The notes under the pieces: generated by a model
The model's database searches: none
Told to the model about the DNA's origin: nothing
What the model saw: the letters and a program-made list of their open reading frames with translations, nothing else
Shown: piece by piece, positions 1 through 8,969 of the stretch
How the letters are laid out: each line of letters begins with the position of its first letter
How positions within the stretch are numbered: the stretch's first letter is position 1
Position numbers and translations under genes: made by a program
Source: Clostridia bacterium
GTDB taxonomy: Bacteria > Bacillota > Clostridia > Oscillospirales > Acutalibacteraceae
Assembly: GCA_017468425.1 (NCBI GenBank)
Contig: JAFUIO010000021.1
Coordinates: 38,683 to 102,682, forward strand
Length of the DNA stretch: 64,000 nt
Direction of reading: 5' to 3'

Positions 1-549
1 GAAAGTTACATAAGATTGAGTACAGCAGCAGAAAGCGGTGATGCTGCTCTCGTTATACAAGCCCGTAAAGAATTTGAAGCAAGCGTTACGGCTAAAGCTA
101 AAGAAATCACAAAGTACATCAATGTGCCGAAAACAACACCTTTTGCAATTATGTACCTTGCAACAGAAGGTCTTTATGCTGAGGTTGCTTCTTCAAAAAC
201 AGGCCTTATGGAAAAACTCCATAATGACTACAACATTATGGTAGCAGGTCCGTCAACAGTTACGGCTCTGCTTAATTCCCTGTCAGTCGGCTTCCGCGCC
301 GTTGCAATAAACGAAAAAGCAGCAGAAGTAAGAAAGCTGCTTGCAGCCGCCAGAACTCAGTACGAGAAGTTCGGACTCCTTCTTGAAAAAGCACGCAAGA
401 AAGTGGACGAAGCCGGAAAAGTTCTTGACGACGCCCAGAACAGAAACAACATCATTACCAAAAAACTTAAAAATGTTGAGATGCTCGAAAGCTCTCAGTC
501 AGAGGAAATCCTCGGAATTGAAGGTTTAACGGCAATTGATGAAAATTAG
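1..549 (+). CDS. rmuC: RmuC family protein, 3' part of gene
   Basis: The reading frame is open from base 1, so the gene is cut by the window edge and only about the last 182 residues are present. The fragment carries the conserved RmuC core: a TTPFAIMYLATEGLYAEV block, then a MVAGPSTVTALLNSL block and the following stretch on re-wiring of the C-terminal coiled coil (KLLAAARTQYEKFG, LLEKARKKVDEAGKVLDDA). RmuC proteins are restriction-like-fold nuclease-related proteins linked to limiting recombination at inverted repeats; their biochemical activity is not well defined. The TTG at base 16 is not a plausible start because homology continues through it. It ends 18 bases before the exported phosphoesterase gene on the same strand, so the two may share a transcript. 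Confidence 0.9.
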   Translation, partial: ESYIRLSTAAESGDAALVIQARKEFEASVTAKAKEITKYINVPKTTPFAIMYLATEGLYAEVASSKTGLMEKLHNDYNIMVAGPSTVTALLNSLSVGFRAVAINEKAAEVRKLLAAARTQYEKFGLLLEKARKKVDEAGKVLDDAQNRNNIITKKLKNVEMLESSQSEEILGIEGLTAIDEN

Positions 550-567
550 CGAAAGAAGGTTTAAAAA

Positions 568-3500
568 ATGAAGAACACAAAAACAAAAATCATTGCTTTT
601 ATTATGTCAGTAGTTATGATTCTTGCGATTATTCCTGTTTCAGTTTTCGCAGCAGGTAAAGATGACATTTCAATCGCAACACTTTCAGACGCACACTATT
701 ATGCTGACTCACTTAAAGGCAACAGAACAGAAGACTATCAGGCTCTTGTAAAAGGTTCAACAACAACTCTTGACCTTACAGCAGCGTGCTTCGATGCAGC
801 TCTTATCACCCTGGAAAAAGAGCTCAAGAAAGCCAATAACCCCTATCTTATTCTCCCCGGTGACCTTACATACCAGGGTGAATACGAATCTCACATTGAG
901 ATTGCCGGCAAACTTGAAAAGTGGGAAAAGAAAACAGGCATCGATGTTATTGTTATCAACGGTAACCATGACGTAAACAATGCAAAAGCTTATTCTTTTG
1001 TTAATGACAAAAAAGAAGCTGCACAGCAAACAACTCAGGAAGATTTCCGTGAAATTTACAAAAACCTCGGTTACGACATAGCTTATCATACATATACTCC
1101 TCCTGCAGGCAAACAGCAGGGCGGACTTTCATATTCAGTACGTCTTGATGAAGGCTACAGATTACTTATTCTTGATACAAATATTTACTCATCTGACTGC
1201 ACAAAAGACGGTTCAGACGAACATGAAACACGTCAGGCTATCAGTGACGACCTGCTTGAATGGGCATTGGCTGAATGCGCAGACGCAAAAGCAAAAGGCG
1301 AAGAAATTATCGGCATTTCTCACTCAAGTATGATTGACCACATCGGTTCATACCAGGAAAAACTTCTCGGTGCATACATTGTTGAAGGTTGGGAAGACCG
1401 CGTAACAGCACTTACTGATGCAGGCTTGCACTTCAACTTCTGCGGTCACCAGCATCTTGCTGACGTTGCAACATATGTAACTGACAACGGCGAAACACTT
1501 TACGAATGCGAATCACCACCTGTAGGCACATATCCCTGCGGTATGTATATCACAGAATTCGAAAATGATGGCGACGGCAAGGTAAGTGCAACATACAATT
1601 ATCACGATGTTGACGAAGTTCAACCCGTTAACCTTTACGGCAAAGAAATGGCACAGCCCATCAAAAACTATGCTTTCGGTCAGGCTTACGGCAACGGTGA
1701 TGTTACTACTCTTGCAATGAATATCATCAAATACAACCTCGGCTCAGTTTTTGAAGGCATCAGCACAGCAGGCGGCATCCTTGAATACCTTGAGCAGGAA
1801 GGCATCGACCTTGAACAGATTCTTTCTGATGCTTTTGCAGGTCTTACTTTAGGTCCGATTGATATTTTCACAGCAGAAAACATTATGTTCCTTGCTGATG
1901 ACCTCTGCGATCAGCTTTATGACACATATCTTACAGATGTCAATGTTCTTTATGACCTTATGGAAAGAATCATTGACAAAGTTGTAAACATTCAGGTTAC
2001 AGATGTTCCCTGCACAAAGTTTATTGATACTCTCGGCTTCGGTGATCCCACAAGAGGCGGTAATTTCGGTGAACTTGCACTTTCATTCCTTGCTTACATG
2101 TACGGCGGTAATGAAAACCTTGCCGACGATGCTTTCATGCAGGATTGCTTCAAGCAGATGAAAGATGATACAGTATTTGCAGAAACACTCTTCAACTCAC
2201 TTCTCGATATCATCCTCAACGACCTTCTGCTTGATGAACTTCTTGCAAATATGGAACTTAACGTTGACGAAGCATTCCCCTTCGGCAAAATCGGTTTCTG
2301 CCTCGGCAAGATTGTAGACGCTCTTCTTACAGTTATTCTCGGCGGTGACAAATCACTTACACACATCGTTGAATTTGTATTCAACCTTGGTGTTCTTCCC
2401 TGGGATTCTCTTGACGGTCTTAGAAATGAACTTCTCGGTGAATATCTGACAGTCAGCCAGTACGAAGCAATCGGTATTGAATTTGCAACAGTTATCGGTG
2501 CATTTATCGACGATAAAAACCCGAAGGTACAGGGCGACAAAAACGTAACTTACACATACAGCGGAAAAGTTGAACCTGAAGTTACACAGGCTAACTACAG
2601 AGCTCCTTCAATCATCACAGTAACATACGGTGAAGATTCTTCTTCAAGCTTTAACATCAGCTGGTACACAAAAGATTCTGTAAAGGGTACAGATATCGAA
2701 TTACTTCCCTATAGCGAAAACCCGAAATTCACAGGTACACCTACAGTTTCCGACAATATTGAATGCATCACTGAAGAAGATGTTATCAGAGAAACTCCTG
2801 CAATTGACTTTGGTATCATTGGTATTTCACCGCTTGAAAAAGAAATGACAAGACACATTGTAAAACTCACAAACCTTGAACCCGGCACTAAATACTGCTA
2901 CCGTATCGGTGACGCAGAAAGAGGCTGGTGGAGTGAAACAGGTGTTCTCGAAACAGCAGACAACACAAGAGCATTCACATTCCTTCACGTAACAGATACA
3001 CAGGCGCAGAACTCTAAACAGTTTGACGTATGGGCAAATCTCTTAAGAGTTGCAGGAAAAGAAGTTCCTGACTATAAATTCCTTCTTTCAACAGGCGACC
3101 AGGTTGATATGGGTTCAAACCTCAAACTCTGGACACTCTTTGCAAACAACGCTTCAGACACTCTTATGAACAAACCCCTTATGCCCACAGCAGGTAACCA
3201 CGAAAATATGTCAGGCAGCGTTTATGCACTTGACGAAAACTTTGCACTTCCCAGTGCACCTGAGCAGGACAGATCAGAAGGTGTGTACTATTCATTCGAT
3301 TACAACAATGCTCATTTCGCAGTTCTTAATGCAAATAACCTCGGTGAAGATGAAGGCTTTAATGCTGAACAGATAGAATGGCTCAGAGAAGATATGACTT
3401 CAAGTGACGCTGAATGGAAATTCGTTGCAACACACAAAGCTATCTATTCAAACGGCTCACACTTTGACGACGATGATGTTATCGCAATGCGTGAACAGCT

Positions 3501-4104
3501 CTCAACTCTTATGCCTGAACTTGACATCGATATGGTATTCCAGGGTCACGACCACGTTTATATGAGAACTGATGCAATGGCAAACAACAAGGTTGTTGCT
3601 CCTGAAACAGAAGAAATTACTTTCAGCGGTAAAGACTACTCTGCAAAAATCGACCCTCAGGGTACAGTTTACACAATCACAGGTTGTGCAGGTGTTAAAT
3701 ATTATCTTCCCAAGGATAACGCTCTTACAGATGAACTCTTCCCCAGAGCAGAAGCTATTGTAACTTGCGAACTTCCCACATTTGCATCAATCAACATCCA
3801 GGGCAACAAGCTCTTCTTCGATGCTTACAATGTTGACGGAGATGAAGCAATTGGTATAGACAGCTTCGCAATTGTCAAAACTGACCTTGAAGAATATGTT
3901 GCACCTGAAAAAGATGAAGCAACTGATAATGCAGACGAAATCGAAACTGAAATTGAAGAAACAATTGAAGATATTGCTAACAACATTTCAGAAGCAGTTG
4001 AAACAGGCGACATCGTTCCCTATGTTGCATTCATTATTCTTCCCGTTGCACTTGCTGCTGCAGTTGTAACATACAAAAAGAGAAAAAAAGCAGACCAGGA
4101 ATAA
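568..4104 (+). CDS. Exported protein with two metallophosphoesterase modules and a C-terminal membrane anchor
   Basis: A 1178-residue protein with a signal peptide (residues 1-29, ending near VSVFAAG). Module 1 (about 35-330) has the calcineurin-like metal site: SDAHYY, GDLTYQGE, NGNHDVNN, ISHSSMIDH and CGHQHLAD. A helical, poorly conserved stretch follows (about 350-620). Module 2 resembles purple acid phosphatases: an Fn3-like domain (about 675-790), then HVTDTQ, STGDQVDMGS, AGNHENM, ATHKAIYSNGSHF and FQGHDHVYMRT (about 805-1100). The C terminus has a hydrophobic helix (about 1148-1166) followed by KKRKK, preceded by VETGD, which resembles a sortase signal but lacks the usual proline. It therefore likely works outside the membrane on phosphate esters, substrate unknown. 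Start: ATG with AGAAGG upstream. It shares the module 1 plan with the phosphoesterase at 30356. Confidence 0.85.
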   Translation: MKNTKTKIIAFIMSVVMILAIIPVSVFAAGKDDISIATLSDAHYYADSLKGNRTEDYQALVKGSTTTLDLTAACFDAALITLEKELKKANNPYLILPGDLTYQGEYESHIEIAGKLEKWEKKTGIDVIVINGNHDVNNAKAYSFVNDKKEAAQQTTQEDFREIYKNLGYDIAYHTYTPPAGKQQGGLSYSVRLDEGYRLLILDTNIYSSDCTKDGSDEHETRQAISDDLLEWALAECADAKAKGEEIIGISHSSMIDHIGSYQEKLLGAYIVEGWEDRVTALTDAGLHFNFCGHQHLADVATYVTDNGETLYECESPPVGTYPCGMYITEFENDGDGKVSATYNYHDVDEVQPVNLYGKEMAQPIKNYAFGQAYGNGDVTTLAMNIIKYNLGSVFEGISTAGGILEYLEQEGIDLEQILSDAFAGLTLGPIDIFTAENIMFLADDLCDQLYDTYLTDVNVLYDLMERIIDKVVNIQVTDVPCTKFIDTLGFGDPTRGGNFGELALSFLAYMYGGNENLADDAFMQDCFKQMKDDTVFAETLFNSLLDIILNDLLLDELLANMELNVDEAFPFGKIGFCLGKIVDALLTVILGGDKSLTHIVEFVFNLGVLPWDSLDGLRNELLGEYLTVSQYEAIGIEFATVIGAFIDDKNPKVQGDKNVTYTYSGKVEPEVTQANYRAPSIITVTYGEDSSSSFNISWYTKDSVKGTDIELLPYSENPKFTGTPTVSDNIECITEEDVIRETPAIDFGIIGISPLEKEMTRHIVKLTNLEPGTKYCYRIGDAERGWWSETGVLETADNTRAFTFLHVTDTQAQNSKQFDVWANLLRVAGKEVPDYKFLLSTGDQVDMGSNLKLWTLFANNASDTLMNKPLMPTAGNHENMSGSVYALDENFALPSAPEQDRSEGVYYSFDYNNAHFAVLNANNLGEDEGFNAEQIEWLREDMTSSDAEWKFVATHKAIYSNGSHFDDDDVIAMREQLSTLMPELDIDMVFQGHDHVYMRTDAMANNKVVAPETEEITFSGKDYSAKIDPQGTVYTITGCAGVKYYLPKDNALTDELFPRAEAIVTCELPTFASINIQGNKLFFDAYNVDGDEAIGIDSFAIVKTDLEEYVAPEKDEATDNADEIETEIEETIEDIANNISEAVETGDIVPYVAFIILPVALAAAVVTYKKRKKADQE

Positions 4105-4122
4105 TTGGAGATTCGATAATTT

Positions 4123-5235
4123 ATGATTCAGTTTGAACAGTTAAGATTACAACTTTTAGAACACGAAGACGAACTCGGCAGCCTCTATGAGGCTGTCGGG
4201 GTTGAGAAAATCAATGAAGAAATCGCAAAACTTGAACTTCAGCAGACTGAAGACGGTTTCTGGGATGACATTGAAAACTCACAGAAGGTTCTTCAGAGAA
4301 CAAGCTCACTCAAAAACAAAGTAAACGCTTATCAGAAACTTAAAAGTGACTACGAAGATGCACTTGTTATGATTGAACTTGCTGACGAAGCCGAAGACCT
4401 TGACCTTTATGATGAATGTGCTGAAAGCGTTGCCGCAGTTGAAAAGGAGCTTGAAAAACAGACTCTTTCAACGTTGCTTACAGGCGAATATGACGGCAAA
4501 AACGCACTTCTTACTTTCCACGCAGGTGCAGGCGGTACAGAAGCTCAGGACTGGGCACAGATGCTTGTTCGTATGTATCAGCACTGGGGCGAGGCTCACG
4601 GCTACAAAGTAAGTATGCTCGACTTCCTTGACGGTGATGAAGCAGGTCTTAAATCTGCAACTCTCCTTATTGAAGGTGAAAATGCTTACGGCTTTATGAA
4701 GAGTGAATCAGGTGTTCACCGTCTTGTGCGTGTGTCACCCTTCGATGCTTCAGGCAGAAGACACACTTCTTTTGCTTCTCTTGAAGTAATGCCTGAAATT
4801 GACGATACAATTCAGGTTGAAATCAGCCCTGAAGATATCAAAATGGACGTTTACCGTGCATCAGGTGCGGGCGGTCAGAAAGTTAACAAAACTTCTTCTG
4901 CTGTTCGTCTTACTCACATTCCTACAGGTATTATTGTTTCCTGCCAGGTTGAAAGAAGCCAGCATCAGAACAGAGAAGTTGCAATGAGAATGCTTAAATC
5001 AAAGCTCATTGAAATCAAAGAACGTGAACATCTTGATAAAATTGAAGATATCAAGGGCGACCAGAAGGAAATCGGTTGGGGCAGCCAGATACGTTCTTAT
5101 GTGTTTATGCCCTACACTCTTGTTAAAGACCACCGTACAAACTACGAAATGGGTAACATCAACGCAGTTATGGACGGTGACATTGACGGATTTATCAACG
5201 CTTTCTTAAAAGCACAGTCTCTTGAAAACATCTGA
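4123..5235 (+). CDS. prfB: Peptide chain release factor 2
   Basis: A 370-residue class I release factor that reads UAA/UGA stop codons and triggers peptidyl-tRNA hydrolysis. The stop-recognition tripeptide S-P-F is at residues 205-207 (GVHRLVRVSPFDASGRRHTS) and the catalytic GGQ at 250-252 (ASGAGGQKVNKTSSAVR). The C-terminal block KEIGWGSQIRSYVF and KDHRTNYEMGN is also intact. Many bacteria need a programmed +1 frameshift at an early CUU-UGA in prfB; here the frame is continuous from ATG to stop, and the corresponding place reads CTC TAT GAG. The start is ATG with GGAG 12 bases upstream. It lies 18 bases after the phosphoesterase gene. Confidence 0.97.
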   Translation: MIQFEQLRLQLLEHEDELGSLYEAVGVEKINEEIAKLELQQTEDGFWDDIENSQKVLQRTSSLKNKVNAYQKLKSDYEDALVMIELADEAEDLDLYDECAESVAAVEKELEKQTLSTLLTGEYDGKNALLTFHAGAGGTEAQDWAQMLVRMYQHWGEAHGYKVSMLDFLDGDEAGLKSATLLIEGENAYGFMKSESGVHRLVRVSPFDASGRRHTSFASLEVMPEIDDTIQVEISPEDIKMDVYRASGAGGQKVNKTSSAVRLTHIPTGIIVSCQVERSQHQNREVAMRMLKSKLIEIKEREHLDKIEDIKGDQKEIGWGSQIRSYVFMPYTLVKDHRTNYEMGNINAVMDGDIDGFINAFLKAQSLENI

Positions 5236-5265
5236 TTAAATAACACATCTTATGAGGTGTAACTA

Positions 5266-5868
5266 ATGGAAATCATCGACATTACAAAAGGCATATTTTC
5301 TGCCGACATTTATCCCGGTGACCCGGAGCCGTCAAAACAGAATTTTCAGAGCATAGGAAACGGTGACGGTTGCAACCTGAACGGTTTTTTTGCGTGTTGC
5401 CACACAGGCACTCACGCTGACGCTCCGCTTCACTTTATTGACGGCGGCAAATCAATAGACAAAATGAGTATGGTGCCTTTTATAGGCCCGTGCAAAGTTA
5501 TTGACGTGCCTGAAGGTCCTATCACAGGAGAATATGTTGAAAACAATTTCCCGAAAGGTTGCCGCAGACTGCTTATAAAATCTGAAGGAAAAGCATATTT
5601 CCTTGACCACGGAGCACAGGAAGCAGCAAACAGAGGCTATCTGCTTATAGGCACAGATGCTCTTTCTGTGGGCACTTCCGGCAATCAGATTGCACCTCAC
5701 AAGGCTTTTCTCAGCAGAGAAATTGCTCTGCTTGAAGGCCTTGACCTGACAGATGTTAAAACAGGTAACTACTTTTTAATGGCTCAGCCGATTAAACTTG
5801 AAGGCCTTGAAGGAGCACCCGTAAGGGCATTGCTCATAAAAGGTGATTTTAACTGGAATTCAAAGTAA
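5266..5868 (+). CDS. Cyclase-family (kynurenine formamidase-like) metal hydrolase
   Basis: A 200-residue protein of the cyclase/kynurenine formamidase superfamily (PF04199 type). The signature metal-binding motif is HTGTHADAPLHF (residues 46-57), with an early START-like segment YPGDPEP. Members hydrolyse amides such as N-formylkynurenine or act on cyclic amides, using a bound divalent metal; the substrate here cannot be read from sequence and no tryptophan catabolism genes are nearby. It starts at ATG with GAGGTG about 10 bases upstream, 30 bases after prfB and 11 bases before the sugar transferase gene, so it is probably in the same transcript. Confidence 0.85.
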   Translation: MEIIDITKGIFSADIYPGDPEPSKQNFQSIGNGDGCNLNGFFACCHTGTHADAPLHFIDGGKSIDKMSMVPFIGPCKVIDVPEGPITGEYVENNFPKGCRRLLIKSEGKAYFLDHGAQEAANRGYLLIGTDALSVGTSGNQIAPHKAFLSREIALLEGLDLTDVKTGNYFLMAQPIKLEGLEGAPVRALLIKGDFNWNSK

Positions 5869-5879
5869 GGGAGAATTGT

Positions 5880-6476
5880 ATGAAAAGATTTTTAGACTTT
5901 ATATTCAGTCTGCTTGCACTTATAATTCTCTCCCCTTTAATTCTGGTGCTTTCACTTCTTGTTCTTATATCAAGCGGCAGACCGATTATTTTCAGGCAAC
6001 AACGTGTCGGATATAACAATGAACTGTTTACAATCTACAAATTCCGCACGATGAAAGACGGAATGAGGCAGACACGTACAGAAGATTTAACAGATTACGA
6101 AATAGAAAACGACATTACTTTTATAGGCAAGATTCTCAGAAAATTAAGCCTTGATGAACTGCCACAGCTTTTCAATATATTAAAGGGCGATATGAGTTTT
6201 GTGGGACCACGTCCCCTTATTCCTCAGGAAGACGAAATAAGGCAGTTGAGAAAAAAATATAACGTTTATTCAGTCCGCCCCGGTATTACAGGCTGGGCAC
6301 AGGTAAACGGTCGCGATTTTATCAGCGACGAACAAAAAGCAAAGCTTGACAAAGAATACGTGGAAAAACGTTCAATTCTTATGGATATTAAAATTATGTT
6401 CAGAACAGTCTGGGTTGTTCTTGCAGGAAAAGACATCGCAGACGGAAATACAAATAAGGAAGGTGACGAAAAATGA
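5880..6476 (+). CDS. Bacterial sugar transferase (priming phosphoglycosyl transferase)
   Basis: A 198-residue monotopic phosphoglycosyl transferase. It has one N-terminal hydrophobic helix (about residues 10-33), then the conserved RQQRVGYNNELFTIYKFRTM block, the LDELPQLFNILKGDMSFVGPRPL active-site segment (Asp-Glu catalytic pair) and the closing GITGWAQVNGRD. The family moves a sugar-1-phosphate from a nucleotide sugar onto undecaprenyl phosphate, the first step of capsule, exopolysaccharide or glycoprotein glycan synthesis. The size matches the short PglC-like class. No glycosyltransferase, flippase or polymerase is adjacent, so the glycan it starts is unknown. The stop codon overlaps the next ATG by 4 bases (ATGA), implying translational coupling with the first EEP protein. 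Confidence 0.92.
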   Translation: MKRFLDFIFSLLALIILSPLILVLSLLVLISSGRPIIFRQQRVGYNNELFTIYKFRTMKDGMRQTRTEDLTDYEIENDITFIGKILRKLSLDELPQLFNILKGDMSFVGPRPLIPQEDEIRQLRKKYNVYSVRPGITGWAQVNGRDFISDEQKAKLDKEYVEKRSILMDIKIMFRTVWVVLAGKDIADGNTNKEGDEK

Positions 6477-7345
6477 AAGAATTTTTCAACAAAATATCAT
6501 CAGCATTTTTATCATTTATTTTTATGATTTTAGGTGTATTCGGCATAACAATACAACCTGTTCCTGAAAAAGACGCATTTGCAAACACTGACCCCGCAGT
6601 AACAAGAATTATGTCTTTCAACATCCGTTGCCTCGAATACGAACGCAGAGAAAACCTTGTTCCCGCACTTATCGAAGCATATTCACCTGATTCTGCAGGT
6701 CTTCAGGAATGCACTTATCAGTGGTATGAAAATCTCACAGAAAGCCTTGAAGACTACGCTTTCGTAGGCGTTGGCAGAGATACAGGCGATTTAAGCGAGG
6801 ATTGCGGAGAAATTTCTGCAGTTATTTACAAGAAATCAAAGTATAACCTTATTGACAGCGGTACATTCTGGCTTTCTGAAACTCCTGATAAAGTATCAAA
6901 AGGTTGGGACGGTGCCTGCAACAGAATCTGCACATGGGTTGTGCTTGAAGATAAAGAAACTGGCAAGCAGTATGCTCACGTAAACACACACCTTGACCAT
7001 ATGGGTAAAAACGCAAGAATCAACGGTGTTGAGCTTGTAAAAGAAAAAGCTCTTTCTTACAATATCCCCACAGTTGTTACAGGCGACTTTAACTTTGAAA
7101 AAGGCACAAACCTTTATAACTCACTTGTAACAGGCGGTCTTAAAGATACTCAGGACCTTGCAGCACAGACAATGACAGGCAAAACTTACCACGCCTACAA
7201 CGGCGGTACTGCCGGTAAGCCTATCGACTTCATCTGCGTTAATGAAGATATCACAGACGTAAAATCCTATACTATTATAAGAGATAAATACAATATGAAA
7301 CATACTTCAGACCACTACCCTATTTATTCTGATATGGTGATGTGA
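6473..7345 (+). CDS. Membrane-anchored or exported endonuclease/exonuclease/phosphatase family protein, copy 1
   Basis: A 290-residue EEP-fold metal-dependent hydrolase. Residues 8-28 are hydrophobic and act as a signal peptide or anchor. Catalytic motifs follow in order: MSFNIRCLEY, AGLQECTYQW (metal-binding Glu), HVNTHLDHMG, VVTGDFNFEK (Asp/Asn), PIDFICVNED and TSDHYPIYSD (catalytic His). The superfamily includes DNase I-like nucleases, sphingomyelinases and inositol phosphatases; the substrate is not predictable here. It is the first of three tandem paralogues that share the LSETPDKVSKGWDG segment, and overlaps the sugar transferase gene by 4 bases. Confidence 0.88.
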   Translation: MKEFFNKISSAFLSFIFMILGVFGITIQPVPEKDAFANTDPAVTRIMSFNIRCLEYERRENLVPALIEAYSPDSAGLQECTYQWYENLTESLEDYAFVGVGRDTGDLSEDCGEISAVIYKKSKYNLIDSGTFWLSETPDKVSKGWDGACNRICTWVVLEDKETGKQYAHVNTHLDHMGKNARINGVELVKEKALSYNIPTVVTGDFNFEKGTNLYNSLVTGGLKDTQDLAAQTMTGKTYHAYNGGTAGKPIDFICVNEDITDVKSYTIIRDKYNMKHTSDHYPIYSDMVM

Positions 7346-7349
7346 TTAT

Positions 7350-8195
7350 ATGAAAATTATCGGTAAATATATTTCAATGATTTTTGCGCTTATCTTTGCT
7401 GCATGCGGTATCGGTCAGTGCGAAATCGGTGATAAAGTTCCCGAGGAAGACGTAATAAGAATTATGTCTTACAACGTACGCTATAACGACTGGCACAGAG
7501 GCAAAACTGTTCCCCAGCTTATAGCAGATTACTACCCCGATTCTGTTGGTGTGCAGGAATGTGAGGCTTTATGGTTTTACCATATGAAAGCTTATCTTCC
7601 CCAATACGGAATTGAAGGTGTAGGCAGACTTACAGGCACACGCGGCGGATTCTGCGGCGAAATGTCTGCAATACTTTACAGAAAAGATAAATATAAAGTT
7701 GTTGACAGCGATACTTTCTGGCTTTCTGAAACTCCCGACAAAGTATCAAAGGGTTGGGACGGACAGAAAAACAGAATCTGCACATGGGTAATTCTTGAAA
7801 ACCTTGAAACGGGCAAGCAGTATGCCCATCTTAATGCTCACCTTGACCATCAGGGTGAACTCGCAAAGAAAAACGGACTTCAGCTTGTGCTTGAAAAGGC
7901 AAAAAGTTTTGATATGCCCGTTGTTATTACAGGCGATTTCAACTTTGAAAAAGGGACAGAGCTTTATGATGACTTTGCCAAAGCAGGTTTTTCCGATACA
8001 CAGGATATGACGGAAGACACTATGACAGGCAAAACTTACCACGCTTACAAAGGTGGCGAAGACGGTTTACCCATTGACTATGTTATGGTAAACAATAAAA
8101 TTACAGACGTAAAAACGTATAAGATAATAAGAGATACCGTTGACGGAGAATATATCTCTGACCATTATCCCATTTACGCTGATATGGCTTTTTAA
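7350..8195 (+). CDS. Exported endonuclease/exonuclease/phosphatase family protein, copy 2
   Basis: A 281-residue EEP protein closely similar to the preceding one over its whole catalytic domain. Motifs: MSYNVRYNDW, GVQECEALWF, HLNAHLDHQG, VITGDFNFEK, PIDYVMVNNK and ISDHYPIYADM. In copy 2 the usual NTH of the third motif is NAH. The N terminus (residues 8-20) is hydrophobic and ends IFAACGIGQC; this is an imperfect lipobox (Phe rather than Leu at -3), so a lipoprotein is possible but not certain. It starts 4 bases after copy 1, and is clearly co-transcribed with it. Confidence 0.87.
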   Translation: MKIIGKYISMIFALIFAACGIGQCEIGDKVPEEDVIRIMSYNVRYNDWHRGKTVPQLIADYYPDSVGVQECEALWFYHMKAYLPQYGIEGVGRLTGTRGGFCGEMSAILYRKDKYKVVDSDTFWLSETPDKVSKGWDGQKNRICTWVILENLETGKQYAHLNAHLDHQGELAKKNGLQLVLEKAKSFDMPVVITGDFNFEKGTELYDDFAKAGFSDTQDMTEDTMTGKTYHAYKGGEDGLPIDYVMVNNKITDVKTYKIIRDTVDGEYISDHYPIYADMAF

Positions 8196-8213
8196 AGTTT
8201 GGAGAGTGAAAAA

Positions 8214-8957
8214 ATGAAAACCATGAGTTATAACATTCTTTGTTATGGAAAAGAAGGTCACGAAAAAGAAAAACGTGAACCTATGGTGCTTGAAAATATC
8301 AGAAAAAACAACCCTGACACTTTCGGTGTGCAGGAAGCAACACCTGAATGGATGGATTTTCTCAAAGCAAATCTTACAGATTACGGCTACGAAGGCGTTG
8401 GACGTGATGACGGCGACAACAAAGGAGAATATTCTGCAGTTTTCTATAAAAAAGATAAATATGAAGTTGCGGACAGCGGTAATTTCTGGCTTTCCGAAAC
8501 GCCTGACAGACCCGGCAAAGGCTGGGACGCAGCTTGCGTGAGAATCTGCTCATGGGTACTTCTCAAAGATAAAGAAAACGGCAAAAAATTCATTCATCTT
8601 AACACTCACCTTGACCACATCGGTGTAGAAGCAAGAAAAGAAGGTATGAAACTTATTTTTGAAAAAGCAGAAAGCTTCTCTGCACCTACTATTGTTACAG
8701 GCGATTTCAATTTTGCACAAGGTTCTGATTTTTACGAGGGTCTTGTTTCAGGGAAACTGCGCGATTCAAAGTTTGCAGCAGAAATTTCAGATGATGGTGT
8801 TACATATAACGCTTTCGGCGAATACAAAGGCGAAATTATTGATTTTATAATGGTGTCACCTGAAATCAATGTAAAAAAATACACCATTGACACAACTAAA
8901 ATAAACGGAGAATATCCTTCAGACCACTACCCTGTTGTGGCAGAGATTGAATTTTAA
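8214..8957 (+). CDS. Cytoplasmic endonuclease/exonuclease/phosphatase family protein, copy 3
   Basis: A 247-residue EEP paralogue that lacks the hydrophobic N terminus of copies 1 and 2, so it is predicted to stay in the cytoplasm. Motifs: MSYNILCYGKEG, GVQEATPEW, HLNTHLDHIG, IVTGDFNFAQ, IIDFIMVSPE and PSDHYPVVAE. I chose the ATG at 8214 because GGAGAG (8201-8206) sits 7 bases upstream; the in-frame TTG at 8199 would overlap this ribosome binding site. Gene order and spacing put it in one operon with the two exported copies and thyA-folA. Function beyond metal-dependent phosphoester hydrolysis is unknown. Confidence 0.87.
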   Translation: MKTMSYNILCYGKEGHEKEKREPMVLENIRKNNPDTFGVQEATPEWMDFLKANLTDYGYEGVGRDDGDNKGEYSAVFYKKDKYEVADSGNFWLSETPDRPGKGWDAACVRICSWVLLKDKENGKKFIHLNTHLDHIGVEARKEGMKLIFEKAESFSAPTIVTGDFNFAQGSDFYEGLVSGKLRDSKFAAEISDDGVTYNAFGEYKGEIIDFIMVSPEINVKKYTIDTTKINGEYPSDHYPVVAEIEF

Positions 8958-8969
8958 GGAGTAATAATT

